In this document: piece by piece, positions 46,601-54,907 of the stretch | Layout of the letters: the number at the start of each line of letters is the position of its first letter | How positions within the stretch are numbered: the stretch's first letter is position 1 | NCBI RefSeq assembly: GCF_001297015.1 | Contig: NZ_LIGE01000024.1 | Location: forward strand, 52,865 to 116,864 | Source: Pseudomonas sp. RIT-PI-r | Lineage (GTDB): Bacteria > Pseudomonadota > Gammaproteobacteria > Pseudomonadales > Pseudomonadaceae | Direction of reading: 5' to 3' | DNA: 64,000 bases | Notes under the pieces: model-generated | What the model was told of the DNA's origin: nothing | Databases searched by the model: none | The model's input: the letters and a program-made list of their open reading frames with translations, nothing else | Translations under genes and position numbers: made by a program

Positions 46601-47961
46601 TTTTCCGACCACCTCGAATTTGGCAAGTCCGGTCTGAAGAAATCATTCTTGTCTATTGCGCTCCGGATGATAAACGAGGGGCTTGGCTGTGTGAGTCACA
46701 AGCTTCAAAAATTCTTTATCTGCTGGCTGAGGACGGAACAATTGAAAGCCAGATCATTGAAGTAGCCAATCCTGTCGAAATCTCCTCAACGTTGACATCG
46801 GTCACGCGCATCGATGGCTACTGGACGGAGCAGTTCCGTACCGACAGCTTCAACTTGGGCACAAGTCATTTTTATCTGAGTAGTAACGCGGGCTCAGTCA
46901 ATATGTGGAGCTTTGGGGACGTGCAATCGCCGGCGCGCGCTCTGCAGGAAGGACAATTTTTTCCAGGCCACGTCAAATGCATGTTCATGGACCCTATCGT
47001 GTCCAACTCGATTTACTGCGGTACCGACGCCGGAGAGGTCGTGGCGATCGATGAGACGAGCGGCAACCTGACCTGGACGTGTGGAATCATTCCGAATCAA
47101 CGAATCCACGCAATTACCGGTTATGTGGATGAAGGAAAACTGCTGCTGGTCGTCGCCATTCGGGGGGCTATCTGTCTGGTTCCGGCAGGAGGTCAACTAG
47201 AATTCTCGGCGGTCATTCAGGCAGGCGATGATGTAACTCAGGTGCAAGTCGTCTGGATCGACGACGAACCGATGGTTGTGGCTTCGGTATGTGAAGCCAA
47301 CGTGAACGCCGTTCGCATCTGGAGTCTGCGTTCAAAACTGGAGATCAATACTCTTCGCAATGAGTTTGGAGCCAAGTGGAACTATCAGCTCAGTTACGGC
47401 GAAGAAGACAAGCCCATCATGGGACTGGTTTGTCTTGCTGGCGATGATGCCGCGCGAATTGTTTTCGCCAGCAAGTATTCGCAGATCATGGTCGCGCAGC
47501 ATCCGGTTCCACCCGCTGAAATGCCCAGGCTTTCACTGTTTGATACTTGGCGCATACCAGGTAGCGGCATAGCCGCAGTGCTTTCTCTGGCGCAAAGCAT
47601 GGATGGTGAGTTGATCGCTGCCGGTACTGATTCAGGTCGAATTGCCTTGTGGCATTACCCAAGCGGCGAACGTCTGGCGTGCCAATCAGGCACTCACCTC
47701 AATGGGCGCATTCAGGCCTTGGCATTCTGCGATGCCAGCCCATCGCCACTTTTAGCATCAGGGGGGGAGGACGGTGTAGTCCGATTCTGGGATGGCGAAT
47801 TGAATGCCCTGTTTCAAATCAGTATCAACTCACCGATTCGGGGAATCCGCTTCACCGCAATGGCCTGCATGGTTGTAGCGACCCATAACGGATTAGTGAT
47901 GATCGCTCTTGATGAACAGATGCAGGTGGCATCTGCGGACCGTAATCCGGGAGGCAGTTGA
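43582..47961 (+). CDS. Caspase-like protease fused to NACHT/STAND ATPase and WD40-like repeats
   Basis: 1459 residues in three parts. Residues 1-240 are a caspase-fold (C14) protease: catalytic His85 in LVLYYTGHGE and Cys135 in LLILDVCYAG. About 270-600 is a NACHT/STAND NTPase: Walker A TGGPGTGKSALL (306-313) and Walker B TVIVIDALDEA (393-403), with FTGRHRALRQIGEWL just before as in STAND proteins; helical linker to about 740. The remainder is a propeller of degenerate WD40-like repeats, for instance REDGLIEVFQLDNG, DLRVWDLTD, TDSGRIALWHYPSGE and GGEDGVVRFWDG. The layout (effector, ATP switch, repeat sensor) is that of NLR-like proteins: ligand binding would drive oligomerisation and protease activation. 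The start at 43582 has the strong site GGAGGTGGGAG. It is coupled to the hydrolase gene. I know no named system with exactly this pair. Confidence 0.9.
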   Translation: MPSQPLSDSYRRRLLATGTSQFDNHATLSRVPDEVETIKSAFGALHYEVVPAELDMDPRELQDLIFQACADCTENDLLVLYYTGHGESDNQLYLLSRESQQAAEDHPGLAVKVVDLAQILIKTRAAQVLLILDVCYAGTGAGDFLRIAADLIRQQPSLSPAYVIAATRSRDEADEGALSEALAKALANPDGQFGGATQRYLAMDEVMEAIREYLAERFPKQEAQLAGASLKGRCLLFPNPQYRPHIGPGLDLASQRVFDEHWLPKAGGVEGGWVGSYFTGRHRALRQIGEWLAQVDTHGRALVVTGGPGTGKSALLGRIVSQSEPRFRDQVIAVDGSSLDAADVIPEGIVDIAIHARHKLLSEVLSEIADKLDLSDRDLPSVLESLEKCGRKTVIVIDALDEAADSQTILQQLLLPLAAFKHVFLLVGTRPDATSLQQRFEGFGPDTVEVNLEHSLHTEPGEVVLYVERRLLASEEPRRFTPYRKHPEIARKVAEAVAQRAKNVFLVAHTVALRLFKMGKMVDTSRPDWMDHLSTELADAFNQYLAPLEEGKDGLNIATARAVLLALAFAEGEGLPWADLWRSAASALSGQAITDADIIAVRKFAAPFIVESMESDRSVYRLYHEQLAEHLLESDGQAPALSRHLWQALLACVPANSEGRHDWLRAHPYLKRHAASFAVKAGMLQALLDEPAFLVASDPAILRRYLNPQSSLAQPMVQAYLRAFGALRELPEAERRSYLALTSLQNGIEESVPLPGEERSRWMPLWATWNSPEGNSVLVSRDSRVTALSLGQWDGRTQVALVGREDGLIEVFQLDNGRQLAAWQPIVGSWISHLAIIATPSGEVLVASGGEGWLATTNLRTKRDIYVPFSEQNGRITALTVCQQGDRFLCVSAHERKLARTSLDDRVELEGDLRVWDLTDLGLIHHRVAASRARILAVAIVFTSDGLRILSAGDSFFDGVRCARTLKMWKLDLEFLWQIPATIESECISSIRLRMVDGATYAITNDFFRPPRIWQVRSEEIILVYCAPDDKRGAWLCESQASKILYLLAEDGTIESQIIEVANPVEISSTLTSVTRIDGYWTEQFRTDSFNLGTSHFYLSSNAGSVNMWSFGDVQSPARALQEGQFFPGHVKCMFMDPIVSNSIYCGTDAGEVVAIDETSGNLTWTCGIIPNQRIHAITGYVDEGKLLLVVAIRGAICLVPAGGQLEFSAVIQAGDDVTQVQVVWIDDEPMVVASVCEANVNAVRIWSLRSKLEINTLRNEFGAKWNYQLSYGEEDKPIMGLVCLAGDDAARIVFASKYSQIMVAQHPVPPAEMPRLSLFDTWRIPGSGIAAVLSLAQSMDGELIAAGTDSGRIALWHYPSGERLACQSGTHLNGRIQALAFCDASPSPLLASGGEDGVVRFWDGELNALFQISINSPIRGIRFTAMACMVVATHNGLVMIALDEQMQVASADRNPGGS

Positions 47962-48048
47962 CGCGGTAACGTAATCGTTATTTTCAGCTGAAGGGTAACC
48001 GGCGGCCATTGCTAGATCAGTGGGCAGAGGAATCCATTGCTTCGCCTT

Positions 48049-48067
48049 AATAGGAAGCATTACTATT
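48049..48067 (+). promoter_or_regulatory. Candidate Fur box upstream of fecI
   Basis: AATAGGAAGCATTACTATT has inverted ends AATAG/CTATT and by my count matches 10 of 19 consensus positions. It lies about 35 bases before the sigma factor gene, where an iron-responsive operator is expected. Confidence 0.4.
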
Positions 48068-48102
48068 CACGCCCCTTTCCTCAGCACACCACCCATACCC
48101 CC

Positions 48103-48594
48103 ATGCGTCCCCGCAGACCCGGCTTTTTCGAGCATTACGAAGAGTTGATCGGCACCTGGACTCGTCGCCTGCGCAATCGCGCGCAGGCCGAGGATCTGGC
48201 GCACGACACCTTTGTGCGGGTGCTTGAGTCGGATTCGGCGGCGGTGCAGCAACCACGGGCGTATTTGCATCAGACCGCGCGCAATATCGCCGTCGATGGT
48301 TATCGGCGTGAGGATCGGCGCGGCGCCATGGAGTCGGAGGCGCTCGATCACAGTGCGTCGTCGTCCGGCGACCCGGAGCATTACATGCATGCGATCCAGC
48401 TGGCCGATTCCATCGAGCGCGCGCTTTGCGAGTTGCCGGTCAATTGCCGGAAGATTTTTGTCTGGCAGAAGATCGAAGGCCTGACCCAGGCGGAAATTGC
48501 CGAACGCCTGGGCCTGTCCAAGAACATGGTCGAAAAGTATATGATCCGCACCCTGCGGCATCTGCGTGATCGACTGGACGGGTTGCAGTCGTGA
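48103..48594 (+). CDS. fecI: FecI-type ECF sigma factor
   Basis: 163 residues from MRPRRPGFFEHYEELIGTW. Region 2 is seen in RAQAEDLAHDTFVRVLE and region 4 in LPVNCRKIFVWQKIEGLTQAEIAERLGLSKNMVEKYM. It would direct transcription of the receptor gene downstream when released by its anti-sigma partner. The ATG at 48103 lacks a strong ribosome site; a TTG at 48037 would add 22 residues overlapping the proposed Fur box, so I prefer 48103. It is separated from fecR by an 88-base gap with half a palindromic repeat. Confidence 0.9.
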   Translation: MRPRRPGFFEHYEELIGTWTRRLRNRAQAEDLAHDTFVRVLESDSAAVQQPRAYLHQTARNIAVDGYRREDRRGAMESEALDHSASSSGDPEHYMHAIQLADSIERALCELPVNCRKIFVWQKIEGLTQAEIAERLGLSKNMVEKYMIRTLRHLRDRLDGLQS

Positions 48595-48610
48595 TGGGGT
48601 GTGCCGTTGA

Positions 48611-48642
48611 AAAGATCGCAGCCTTCGGCAGCTCCTGCAGGG
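48611..48642. repeat. Single (unpaired) copy of repeat family B between fecI and fecR
   Basis: GAAAAGATCGCAGCCTTCGG and the following CAGCTCCTGCAGGG occur once, without the usual inverted partner. Confidence 0.8.
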
Positions 48643-48682
48643 GGCTGTGTGTCTTTATATTCTCGGCCGGACAGGACATTCC

Positions 48683-49666
48683 ATGATGGAGACTGGTGAT
48701 TGCGCGTGCGGGCAAACAACGGTGCGTGATGACGCGGCGCGCTGGTTTGTGCGTTTGCAGGAGCCGACCGTTGATGTCGACGAGCAGCAGCGCTTTGACG
48801 CCTGGCTCAATGAACATCCGCAACACCGTGACGAGTTTCAGTTGTTGCAGGGGCTGTGGACGGCCGCTGATTTGCTGCCGGCGCCACGCCTGAAAGCGCT
48901 GGTCGAGGCGCCGCCGAGTCGCCGCGAACGCCACCCATTGATGCGTTATGCCGTGGCCGCCAGTGTGCTGGCGGTAGCGCTCGGGCTCGGCTTGTTCAGC
49001 GGATTGAATCACCCGCAGGGGTACAGCGCCGAGTTCACCACGGCGTTGGGCGAGCGCAAGCATGTGGCGCTGCCGGACGGTTCGCTGATCGATATGAACA
49101 GTCGCAGCCGCTTGCAGGTGCGCTATGAAAAGGATCGCCGGGTGATCGAACTGAGCGAAGGCGAGGCGATGTTCAGCGTCGAGCATGACACGTCGCGACC
49201 GTTTGTGGTTGAGGCTGGCAGCGGCAAAGTCACCGTTACCGGCACACGTTTCGATGTTCGTCGCGACGTCACGCAAACCCGCGTGACGGTGGAGCAGGGC
49301 ACGGTGAAAGTGCAGGGGCGCAATGCTCCGGACAACCAATTCATCAGCCTGACCGCCGGCCTCGGCAGCTTTATCGATGCGCAAGGCAACGTCGCGGCAG
49401 CCTATGCGGTCAACCCGGCCGAACTGACCGCGTGGCGCAGCGGCAAACTGGTGTTCAACGACGCCAGCCTCAGCGAAGTCGCGGCAGAAGTGTCGCGTTA
49501 TCGCGAGCAACCGTTGACCGTCAGCAACCCTGCGGTCGCCAGCCTGCGCCTGACCAGCGTGTTCAAATCCGACAACACCGACGCCTTGCTCAAAGCCCTG
49601 CCGAACATCTTGCCAGTGGCTGTTCGCACGCATGCCGATGGCAGTCAGGAAATAATTTCAAAATAA
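48683..49666 (+). CDS. fecR: FecR-type anti-sigma factor / transmembrane sensor
   Basis: 327 residues. A cytoplasmic N-terminal domain with RDDAARWFVRLQEP and FDAWLNEHPQHRDEF binds the sigma factor; one membrane segment (about 102-120, YAVAASVLAVALGLGLFSG) follows; the periplasmic FecR domain has GERKHVALPDGSLIDMNSRS and GTRFDVRR, and ends with an STN-like region. It should relay the state of the outer-membrane receptor to FecI. Two ATGs lie side by side at 48683 and 48686. Confidence 0.93.
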   Translation: MMETGDCACGQTTVRDDAARWFVRLQEPTVDVDEQQRFDAWLNEHPQHRDEFQLLQGLWTAADLLPAPRLKALVEAPPSRRERHPLMRYAVAASVLAVALGLGLFSGLNHPQGYSAEFTTALGERKHVALPDGSLIDMNSRSRLQVRYEKDRRVIELSEGEAMFSVEHDTSRPFVVEAGSGKVTVTGTRFDVRRDVTQTRVTVEQGTVKVQGRNAPDNQFISLTAGLGSFIDAQGNVAAAYAVNPAELTAWRSGKLVFNDASLSEVAAEVSRYREQPLTVSNPAVASLRLTSVFKSDNTDALLKALPNILPVAVRTHADGSQEIISK

Positions 49667-49764
49667 AATTCAGGTTTTTTTCGAGTTCATCGTCTTCCTG
49701 TTCAACTGCAACTGGTTTGCATTAACAGCCGCACACTCTTGCGATCCACAGGACTACGTTCGAC

Positions 49765-52191
49765 GTGAAAAACACCACTGCCAACAACAAAAAATCCCCT
49801 TGGTTACCGCTGGCCCTCGCGCTGGCGGTCAATGCTGCGATGCCGCTGGCGTTTGCCGGTGAAGCGATTCATATCCGCGCCCAGCCGCTGGGCCAGGCCT
49901 TGAGTGAGCTGGGCCAGCAAACCTCGCTGCAAGTGTTTTTCAGTCCTGATCTGGTTGCCGGCAAACAGGCCCCGGCGGTCGAGGGCGACATCTCGCCGGA
50001 GCAGGCGCTGCGCCAGTTGCTGCAAGGCAGTGGGCTGGATTATCAGATCAACGAAGGTTCGGTGACCTTGTCGCCCGCGGCAACTTCCGCCGCCAGCAAT
50101 GGCCCGCTGGAGCTGGGTGTGACCGACATCAAGGTGGTTGGTGACTGGCTCGGTGATGCCAACGCCGCTGTGGTGCAGAATCACCCTGGCGCGCGTACGG
50201 TGATTCGCCGCGAAGCGATGGTCGAGCAAGGCGCAATGAACGTCAGCGACGTGCTCAAGCGTGTGCCGGGCGTGCAGGTGCAGGACTCCAACGGCACTGG
50301 CGGCAGTGATATTTCCCTCAACGTCGGCGTGCGCGGTCTGACGTCGCGTCTGTCGCCACGCTCCACCGTGCTGATCGACGGTGTACCTGCCGCGTTCGCA
50401 CCGTATGGCCAACCGCAATTGTCGATGGCGCCGATCTCCTCGGGCAACCTCGACAGCATCGACGTCGTGCGCGGCGCCGGTTCCGTGCGTTATGGGCCGC
50501 AAAACGTCGGTGGCGTGATCAACTTCGTGACCCGTGCGATTCCGGAAAAAGCCACCGGTGAAATCGGCACCACCCTGGAGACCACGCAGTACGGTGGCTG
50601 GAAACACATCGACAGCGCGTTCCTCGGCGGCACTGCGGACAACGGCATGGGCGTGGCGTTGTTGTACTCGGGCGTCAACGGCAACGGTTACCGCGAGCGC
50701 AACAACGGCAACGACATCGACGACGTGCTGCTCAAGACCCACTGGGCGCCAACCGATCAGGACGATTTCAGCCTCAACTTCCACTACTACGACGCCAGCG
50801 CCGACATGCCCGGCGGCCTGACGCAAAAGCAGTACGACGATAAACCCTACGATTCGGTGCGTGACTACGACCAGTTCAGCGGTCGACGCAAGGACGTGTC
50901 GTTCAAATGGATCCGGCAGATCGATGAGCGCACTCAGGCGGAGATTCTGACGTACTACACCGACAGTTTTCGCGGCAGCACCATCGCTGCACGCGATCAG
51001 AAAACCCTCAGTTCCTATCCGCGTTCGTACTACACGCTGGGCATCGAGCCACGGGTATCGCGCGTCTTCGATGTCGGCCCGACCACGCAGGAAGTCAGCG
51101 TCGGTTATCGCTACCTGAAAGAGGCGATGCACGAGCAGTCGAGTCGTCTGGCGCTGGTCAACAACCAGCCGGTGGTGACGCCGACGTCCGACGGTCACGT
51201 ATTCCAGGATCGCACCGGCGGCACCGAGGCCAACTCGGTCTACGTCGACAACAAAATCGATGTCGGCAACTGGACGATCACGCCGGGCATTCGCTTCGAA
51301 CACATCAGCACCGACTGGCACGATCGCGCCGTGCTCGATACCGCCGGCAAACGCGTGCCGGAGAAAAATCGCAGTATCGAAAGCAACGAACCGCTGCCGG
51401 CGCTGAGCGTGATGTATCACCTGTCGGACGCATGGAAACTGTTTGCCAACTATGAAACCTCGTTTGGCAGCCTGCAGTATTTCCAGCTGGGTCAGGGCGG
51501 ATCGGGGGACAACACTGCCAACGGCCTGGAGCCGGAAAAGGCCAAGACCTACGAAATCGGCACGCGCTACAACGATGACGTGTGGGGCGGTGAAGTGACG
51601 CTGTTCTACATCGACTTCGATGACGAACTGCAATACATCAGCAACGACGTCGGCTGGACCAACCTCGGCGCGACCAAACACCAGGGCATCGAAGCCTCGG
51701 TGCATTACGACATGGCTGCGCTCGATCCGCGTCTTGACGGTCTGACCGCCAATGCCGGTCTGACTTACACCCGTGCGACTTATGAAGGCGAGATTGCGGG
51801 CTTCAAGGGCCGTGATCTGCCGTTCTATTCGCGCCAGGTGGCAACCGTCGGTTTGCGTTACGACATTGACCGCTGGACCTACAACCTCGACGGTTTCGCC
51901 CAGTCGAAACAGCGTTCGCCCGGCACGGGAGTGAATGCCGATGGCAGCTTCAATGGCAACTACATCACCGAGGGTACGGCGGATGGGCAGTACGGCGACA
52001 TTCCGGGTTACGTGACCTGGAACGTACGCGGGGGTTATGACTTCGGGCCGCAGGTGTCGAATCTGAAGCTCGGCGCCGGGGTGAAGAATATCTTCGACAA
52101 GCAGTACTTCACCCGCTCCAGCGATAACAACTCGGGGATGTATGTCGGCGCGCCAAGGACGTTTTTTGTGCAGGCCAGCGTTGGGTTTTGA
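49765..52191 (+). CDS. fecA: FecA-type TonB-dependent ferric citrate receptor with signalling domain
   Basis: 808 residues from a GTG start. A signal peptide ends at PLAFAGEA. The N-terminal STN domain (about 32-105: IHIRAQPLGQALSELGQQTSL) interacts with the FecR-type protein. Plug and barrel stretches follow E. coli FecA closely: VVGDWLGDAN, FAPYGQPQLSMAP, VVRGAGSVRYGPQNVGGV, NFVTRAIPE, GGTADNGMGVALLYSG, GNWTITPGIRFEH and the C-terminal NIFDKQYFTRS. The ligand is therefore probably ferric dicitrate. It is third of the fecI-fecR-fecA unit; no fecBCDE transporter genes follow, so the inner-membrane step must be encoded elsewhere. Confidence 0.93.
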   Translation: MKNTTANNKKSPWLPLALALAVNAAMPLAFAGEAIHIRAQPLGQALSELGQQTSLQVFFSPDLVAGKQAPAVEGDISPEQALRQLLQGSGLDYQINEGSVTLSPAATSAASNGPLELGVTDIKVVGDWLGDANAAVVQNHPGARTVIRREAMVEQGAMNVSDVLKRVPGVQVQDSNGTGGSDISLNVGVRGLTSRLSPRSTVLIDGVPAAFAPYGQPQLSMAPISSGNLDSIDVVRGAGSVRYGPQNVGGVINFVTRAIPEKATGEIGTTLETTQYGGWKHIDSAFLGGTADNGMGVALLYSGVNGNGYRERNNGNDIDDVLLKTHWAPTDQDDFSLNFHYYDASADMPGGLTQKQYDDKPYDSVRDYDQFSGRRKDVSFKWIRQIDERTQAEILTYYTDSFRGSTIAARDQKTLSSYPRSYYTLGIEPRVSRVFDVGPTTQEVSVGYRYLKEAMHEQSSRLALVNNQPVVTPTSDGHVFQDRTGGTEANSVYVDNKIDVGNWTITPGIRFEHISTDWHDRAVLDTAGKRVPEKNRSIESNEPLPALSVMYHLSDAWKLFANYETSFGSLQYFQLGQGGSGDNTANGLEPEKAKTYEIGTRYNDDVWGGEVTLFYIDFDDELQYISNDVGWTNLGATKHQGIEASVHYDMAALDPRLDGLTANAGLTYTRATYEGEIAGFKGRDLPFYSRQVATVGLRYDIDRWTYNLDGFAQSKQRSPGTGVNADGSFNGNYITEGTADGQYGDIPGYVTWNVRGGYDFGPQVSNLKLGAGVKNIFDKQYFTRSSDNNSGMYVGAPRTFFVQASVGF

Positions 52192-52208
52192 TAAAGCGCG
52201 GCGTCTTC

Positions 52209-52272
52209 TTCGCGAGCAGGCTCGCTCCCACATGGATCACTGAAACCTGTGGGAGCGAGCCTGCTCGCGAAG
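52209..52272. repeat. Inverted intergenic palindromic repeat, family A
   Basis: Inverted TTCGCGAGCAGGCTCGCTCC units with a short loop between the convergent fecA and MFS genes. Confidence 0.9.
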
Positions 52273-52275
52273 CTT

Positions 52276-53427
52276 TTAGACTTTAAGGACTTTACCGCCG
52301 ATGGCTACTGCAACTAGCAGCACCGCCATCAAACCAAAGGCAAAACTCAAACTGCTGGCATGGGCGACAAAGCCGATCACCGCCGGCCCCGCCAGAATCC
52401 CCGCATAGCCCAGCGTAGTAATGGCCGGCACCGCGATGCTCTCTGGCATTACCGTCTGCTTGCCCACCGCCGTGTACAGCACCGGCACGATGTTCGAGCA
52501 GCCAGCGCCGACCAGCGCGTAACCGACCAACGCCGCTTCCCAGCTCGGTGCAAACGTCGCCAGAAACAAACCGGCCGCCGCCAACAGACCACCAAACAAG
52601 ATGATCCGCGTTGCCCCGACAATCCGCACAATCCGGTCACCCATCAAACGTCCGGCCGTCATGGTCAATGCAAACGCCGCATAACCCAATCCCGCGTACG
52701 CCGTGTCGATCCCGCGTTCCTGCGCCAGAAACACCGCGCTCCAGTCCAGCGCCGCGCCTTCGGTCAGAAAGACGATAAAGCACATCCCGCCGATAAACAG
52801 CACGATGCCGTGGGGAATGGCGAATGCCGGTCCGGAGCTTTCACTGCCGTAAGGCAGCATGTGCGGCACGCACTTGAACAGCGCGGCGATCAGCACCACG
52901 ACCACCACCAGCATCGCCGCAAGCGGCGTCAAACCCAGGCCGAGCAGGGCGCTGACGCCCGCCGCGCCGACGATCCCGCCGAGGCTGAACAAGCCGTGAA
53001 AGCCCGACATCATGTTCTTGCCGCTGGCGCGCTCGACGATCACCGCTTGCAGGTTCACCGTCGAGTCCACCGTGCCCAGGCCTGCGCCGAACATGAACAG
53101 CGTGGCGATCAATGCCGGTATCGACGACACCGTGGCCAGTAACGGCAGCGCTGCGCAGATGAGCAGGGTGCCGCCAGTTGCAACGCGTCGACAGCCGAAG
53201 CGCGTAGCCAGAATCCCCGCCAAGGGCATGGCCAGAATCGAACCGACACCGAGGCATAACAGCAACAAGCCCAACGTGCCCTCATCAAGCCCGGCGCGGG
53301 CCTTGGCATACGGCACCAGCGGCGCCCACGCGGCAATGCCGAGCCCGGCGATGAAAAAGGCGATGCGCGTGGACATCTGTTGCAGGCGTCCGGGGACGAA
53401 GGTGGCTTGGGCGTTGAGGCTGGTCAT
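52276..53427 (-). CDS. MFS transporter of the YbjJ type
   Basis: 383 residues from MTSLNAQATFVPGRLQQ, with about 12 membrane segments. The first helix reads STRIAFFIAGLGIAAWAPLVPYAKARAGLDEG, typical of the fucose-permease-like YbjJ branch. The substrate is unknown. An open frame extends to 53520 but the extra 31 residues look non-coding. It stands alone between two palindromic repeats. Confidence 0.88.
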   Translation of the reverse strand: MTSLNAQATFVPGRLQQMSTRIAFFIAGLGIAAWAPLVPYAKARAGLDEGTLGLLLLCLGVGSILAMPLAGILATRFGCRRVATGGTLLICAALPLLATVSSIPALIATLFMFGAGLGTVDSTVNLQAVIVERASGKNMMSGFHGLFSLGGIVGAAGVSALLGLGLTPLAAMLVVVVVLIAALFKCVPHMLPYGSESSGPAFAIPHGIVLFIGGMCFIVFLTEGAALDWSAVFLAQERGIDTAYAGLGYAAFALTMTAGRLMGDRIVRIVGATRIILFGGLLAAAGLFLATFAPSWEAALVGYALVGAGCSNIVPVLYTAVGKQTVMPESIAVPAITTLGYAGILAGPAVIGFVAHASSLSFAFGLMAVLLVAVAIGGKVLKV

Positions 53428-53526
53428 ATCGATCCTTGGCAAAAAACTTCGCGTCCCCGAAGGACAGTGATTCGGCGACGAGGTTCGATCGCTCGTCATT
53501 CGAGGAAGCACAGACAACATCGTACC

Positions 53527-53615
53527 CTGTAGGAGTGAGCCTGCTCGCGATAGCGTAGTGTCAGTCGATATTTTTTGTCTGACACACCGCTATCGCGAGC
53601 AGGCTCACTCCTACA
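53527..53615. repeat. Inverted intergenic palindromic repeat, family E (TAGGAGTGAGCCTGCTCGCG)
   Basis: Inverted copies of TGTAGGAGTGAGCCTGCTCGCGATAGCG; a close relative of family A with AGTGAG for AGCGAG. Further copies lie at 54.73 and 60.92 kb. Confidence 0.9.
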
Positions 53616-53664
53616 TTAGATGGCGGTTTACAGTGAGTTTCTTCTGCAACAGGGATAAAGGGTG

Positions 53665-54645
53665 ATGACACAGTTCTACGATGCACGGGGCAATATCTAC
53701 GGCGTGGTTTCGGCCGCAGCACTGCGTCAGGCGGGCATTGATCTGCCTGCAAAAGTTGCCGAATGTGCGTCTTCCGGTCGGTCCTGGAGCGCAGCGGCCA
53801 TCAAGCTCTGCTGCGACTGGCCCGAGGGCCAGCGCCCAGCCAACAGCAAATCCCACCGCAGCGACGGCCTGCTGATCGGCCCGTTCCAGACCTCACCGCC
53901 GTTCGATGTACTGATCGTCAACACCGACGGCACCCTTGCCGAGCGCAGTGGCAACGGTCTGACGATTTTCTCTCAGGCACTGAGCGAACAAGGATTGCTG
54001 CCGGAGGCGGGCGCGTTGTTGCGCGTTCATCACGACAAAGGTGAGGCGGTGGCAACCTCGGTGAAACCTGCCGAAGTTGAAGGTGTGCAAGGTTTCTGGC
54101 TCGATCTCGGGCAAGCGGATTTCGGGCCGCGTGCGGTGGGTGCGCAGAACGTTGAAAGTGTCGATTTCAGTGGACGAGAAGTCAGCAGGGTTCAGCCGTT
54201 GGCGGCACTTGATCCCGGCTGGGAACACAGCCAGTTTGTGCGCATCGGCAATCCGCATTGCGTGACACTGCTTGGTGACGGTGCGGCGTTGCCGAGCAAT
54301 GATCAGATGCGTGAATCACCGCTGAACGAAGGTCTGACGCAAATCGCCTACGCCATGCCGACCGGCGCTGGCGAACCATGTCCGGCGGGCGTCAATCTGC
54401 AATGGGCTGTTCGTGAGTCTGCGCAGCGAATCATCGCGCGCGTCTTCGAACGTGGCGAGGGGCCGACCGCATCATCAGGCCCCAGCGCCAGTGCGGGAGC
54501 GTCTGCGGCATGGCGGCTGGGTTGGGTCGAAGCAGGAGAAGTGCAGGTGGTCATGCCCGGTGGCACGGCACCGATTCTGCTGGAAGAAATTGATGGCGAG
54601 CGGGTGCGTGTCAGGTTGTTTGGTACGGCGCGGTTGATCGGCTGA
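53665..54645 (+). CDS. DapF-fold epimerase homologue with both catalytic cysteines replaced by serine
   Basis: 326 residues. The two-fold DapF frame is clear: VNTDGTLAERSGNGL matches the first active-site loop, FVRIGNPHC the substrate loop, and FERGEGPTASSGPSAS the second loop, followed by MPGG. In diaminopimelate epimerase the two loops carry the catalytic Cys pair; here these positions are Ser95 and Ser271, so classical thiol racemisation is not expected. There is also an insertion of about 40 residues near the N-terminus. It may catalyse another reaction (dehydration or isomerisation is known when one Cys changes in the related proline racemase superfamily) or bind a ligand. GTG at 53662 is an alternative start. 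Confidence 0.85.
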   Translation: MTQFYDARGNIYGVVSAAALRQAGIDLPAKVAECASSGRSWSAAAIKLCCDWPEGQRPANSKSHRSDGLLIGPFQTSPPFDVLIVNTDGTLAERSGNGLTIFSQALSEQGLLPEAGALLRVHHDKGEAVATSVKPAEVEGVQGFWLDLGQADFGPRAVGAQNVESVDFSGREVSRVQPLAALDPGWEHSQFVRIGNPHCVTLLGDGAALPSNDQMRESPLNEGLTQIAYAMPTGAGEPCPAGVNLQWAVRESAQRIIARVFERGEGPTASSGPSASAGASAAWRLGWVEAGEVQVVMPGGTAPILLEEIDGERVRVRLFGTARLIG

Positions 54646-54655
54646 ATTCGAAACC

Positions 54656-54893
54656 GCCATCGCTGGCAAGCCAGGCTCCCACAGGGTTTTGTGCTGAACA
54701 CAAAAACTCGGTATGCCAATAATCCACTGTAGGAGTGAGCCTGCTCGCGAAAGCGGGCTACCCTTCAAATCATATGCTGCCTGACTCACCGCAATCGCGA
54801 GCAGGCTCACTCCTGCAAGGGTTCATAGGTGGACACGAATCATGTGTTCACCCCAAAACCCTGTGGAAGCCTGGCTTGCCAGCGATGGGGCCC
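54656..54893. repeat. Nested intergenic repeats: a family E pair inside a family D pair
   Basis: The outer arms (CATCGCTGGCAAGCCAGGCT at the left, its inverse at about 54870-54893) belong to the family of 26891-26992. Inside them, 54728-54818 is a complete inverted pair of the TGTAGGAGTGAGCCTGCTCG family. The arrangement suggests insertion of one element into another. Confidence 0.88.
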
Positions 54894-54907
54894 GCAAATT
54901 CACCTCG

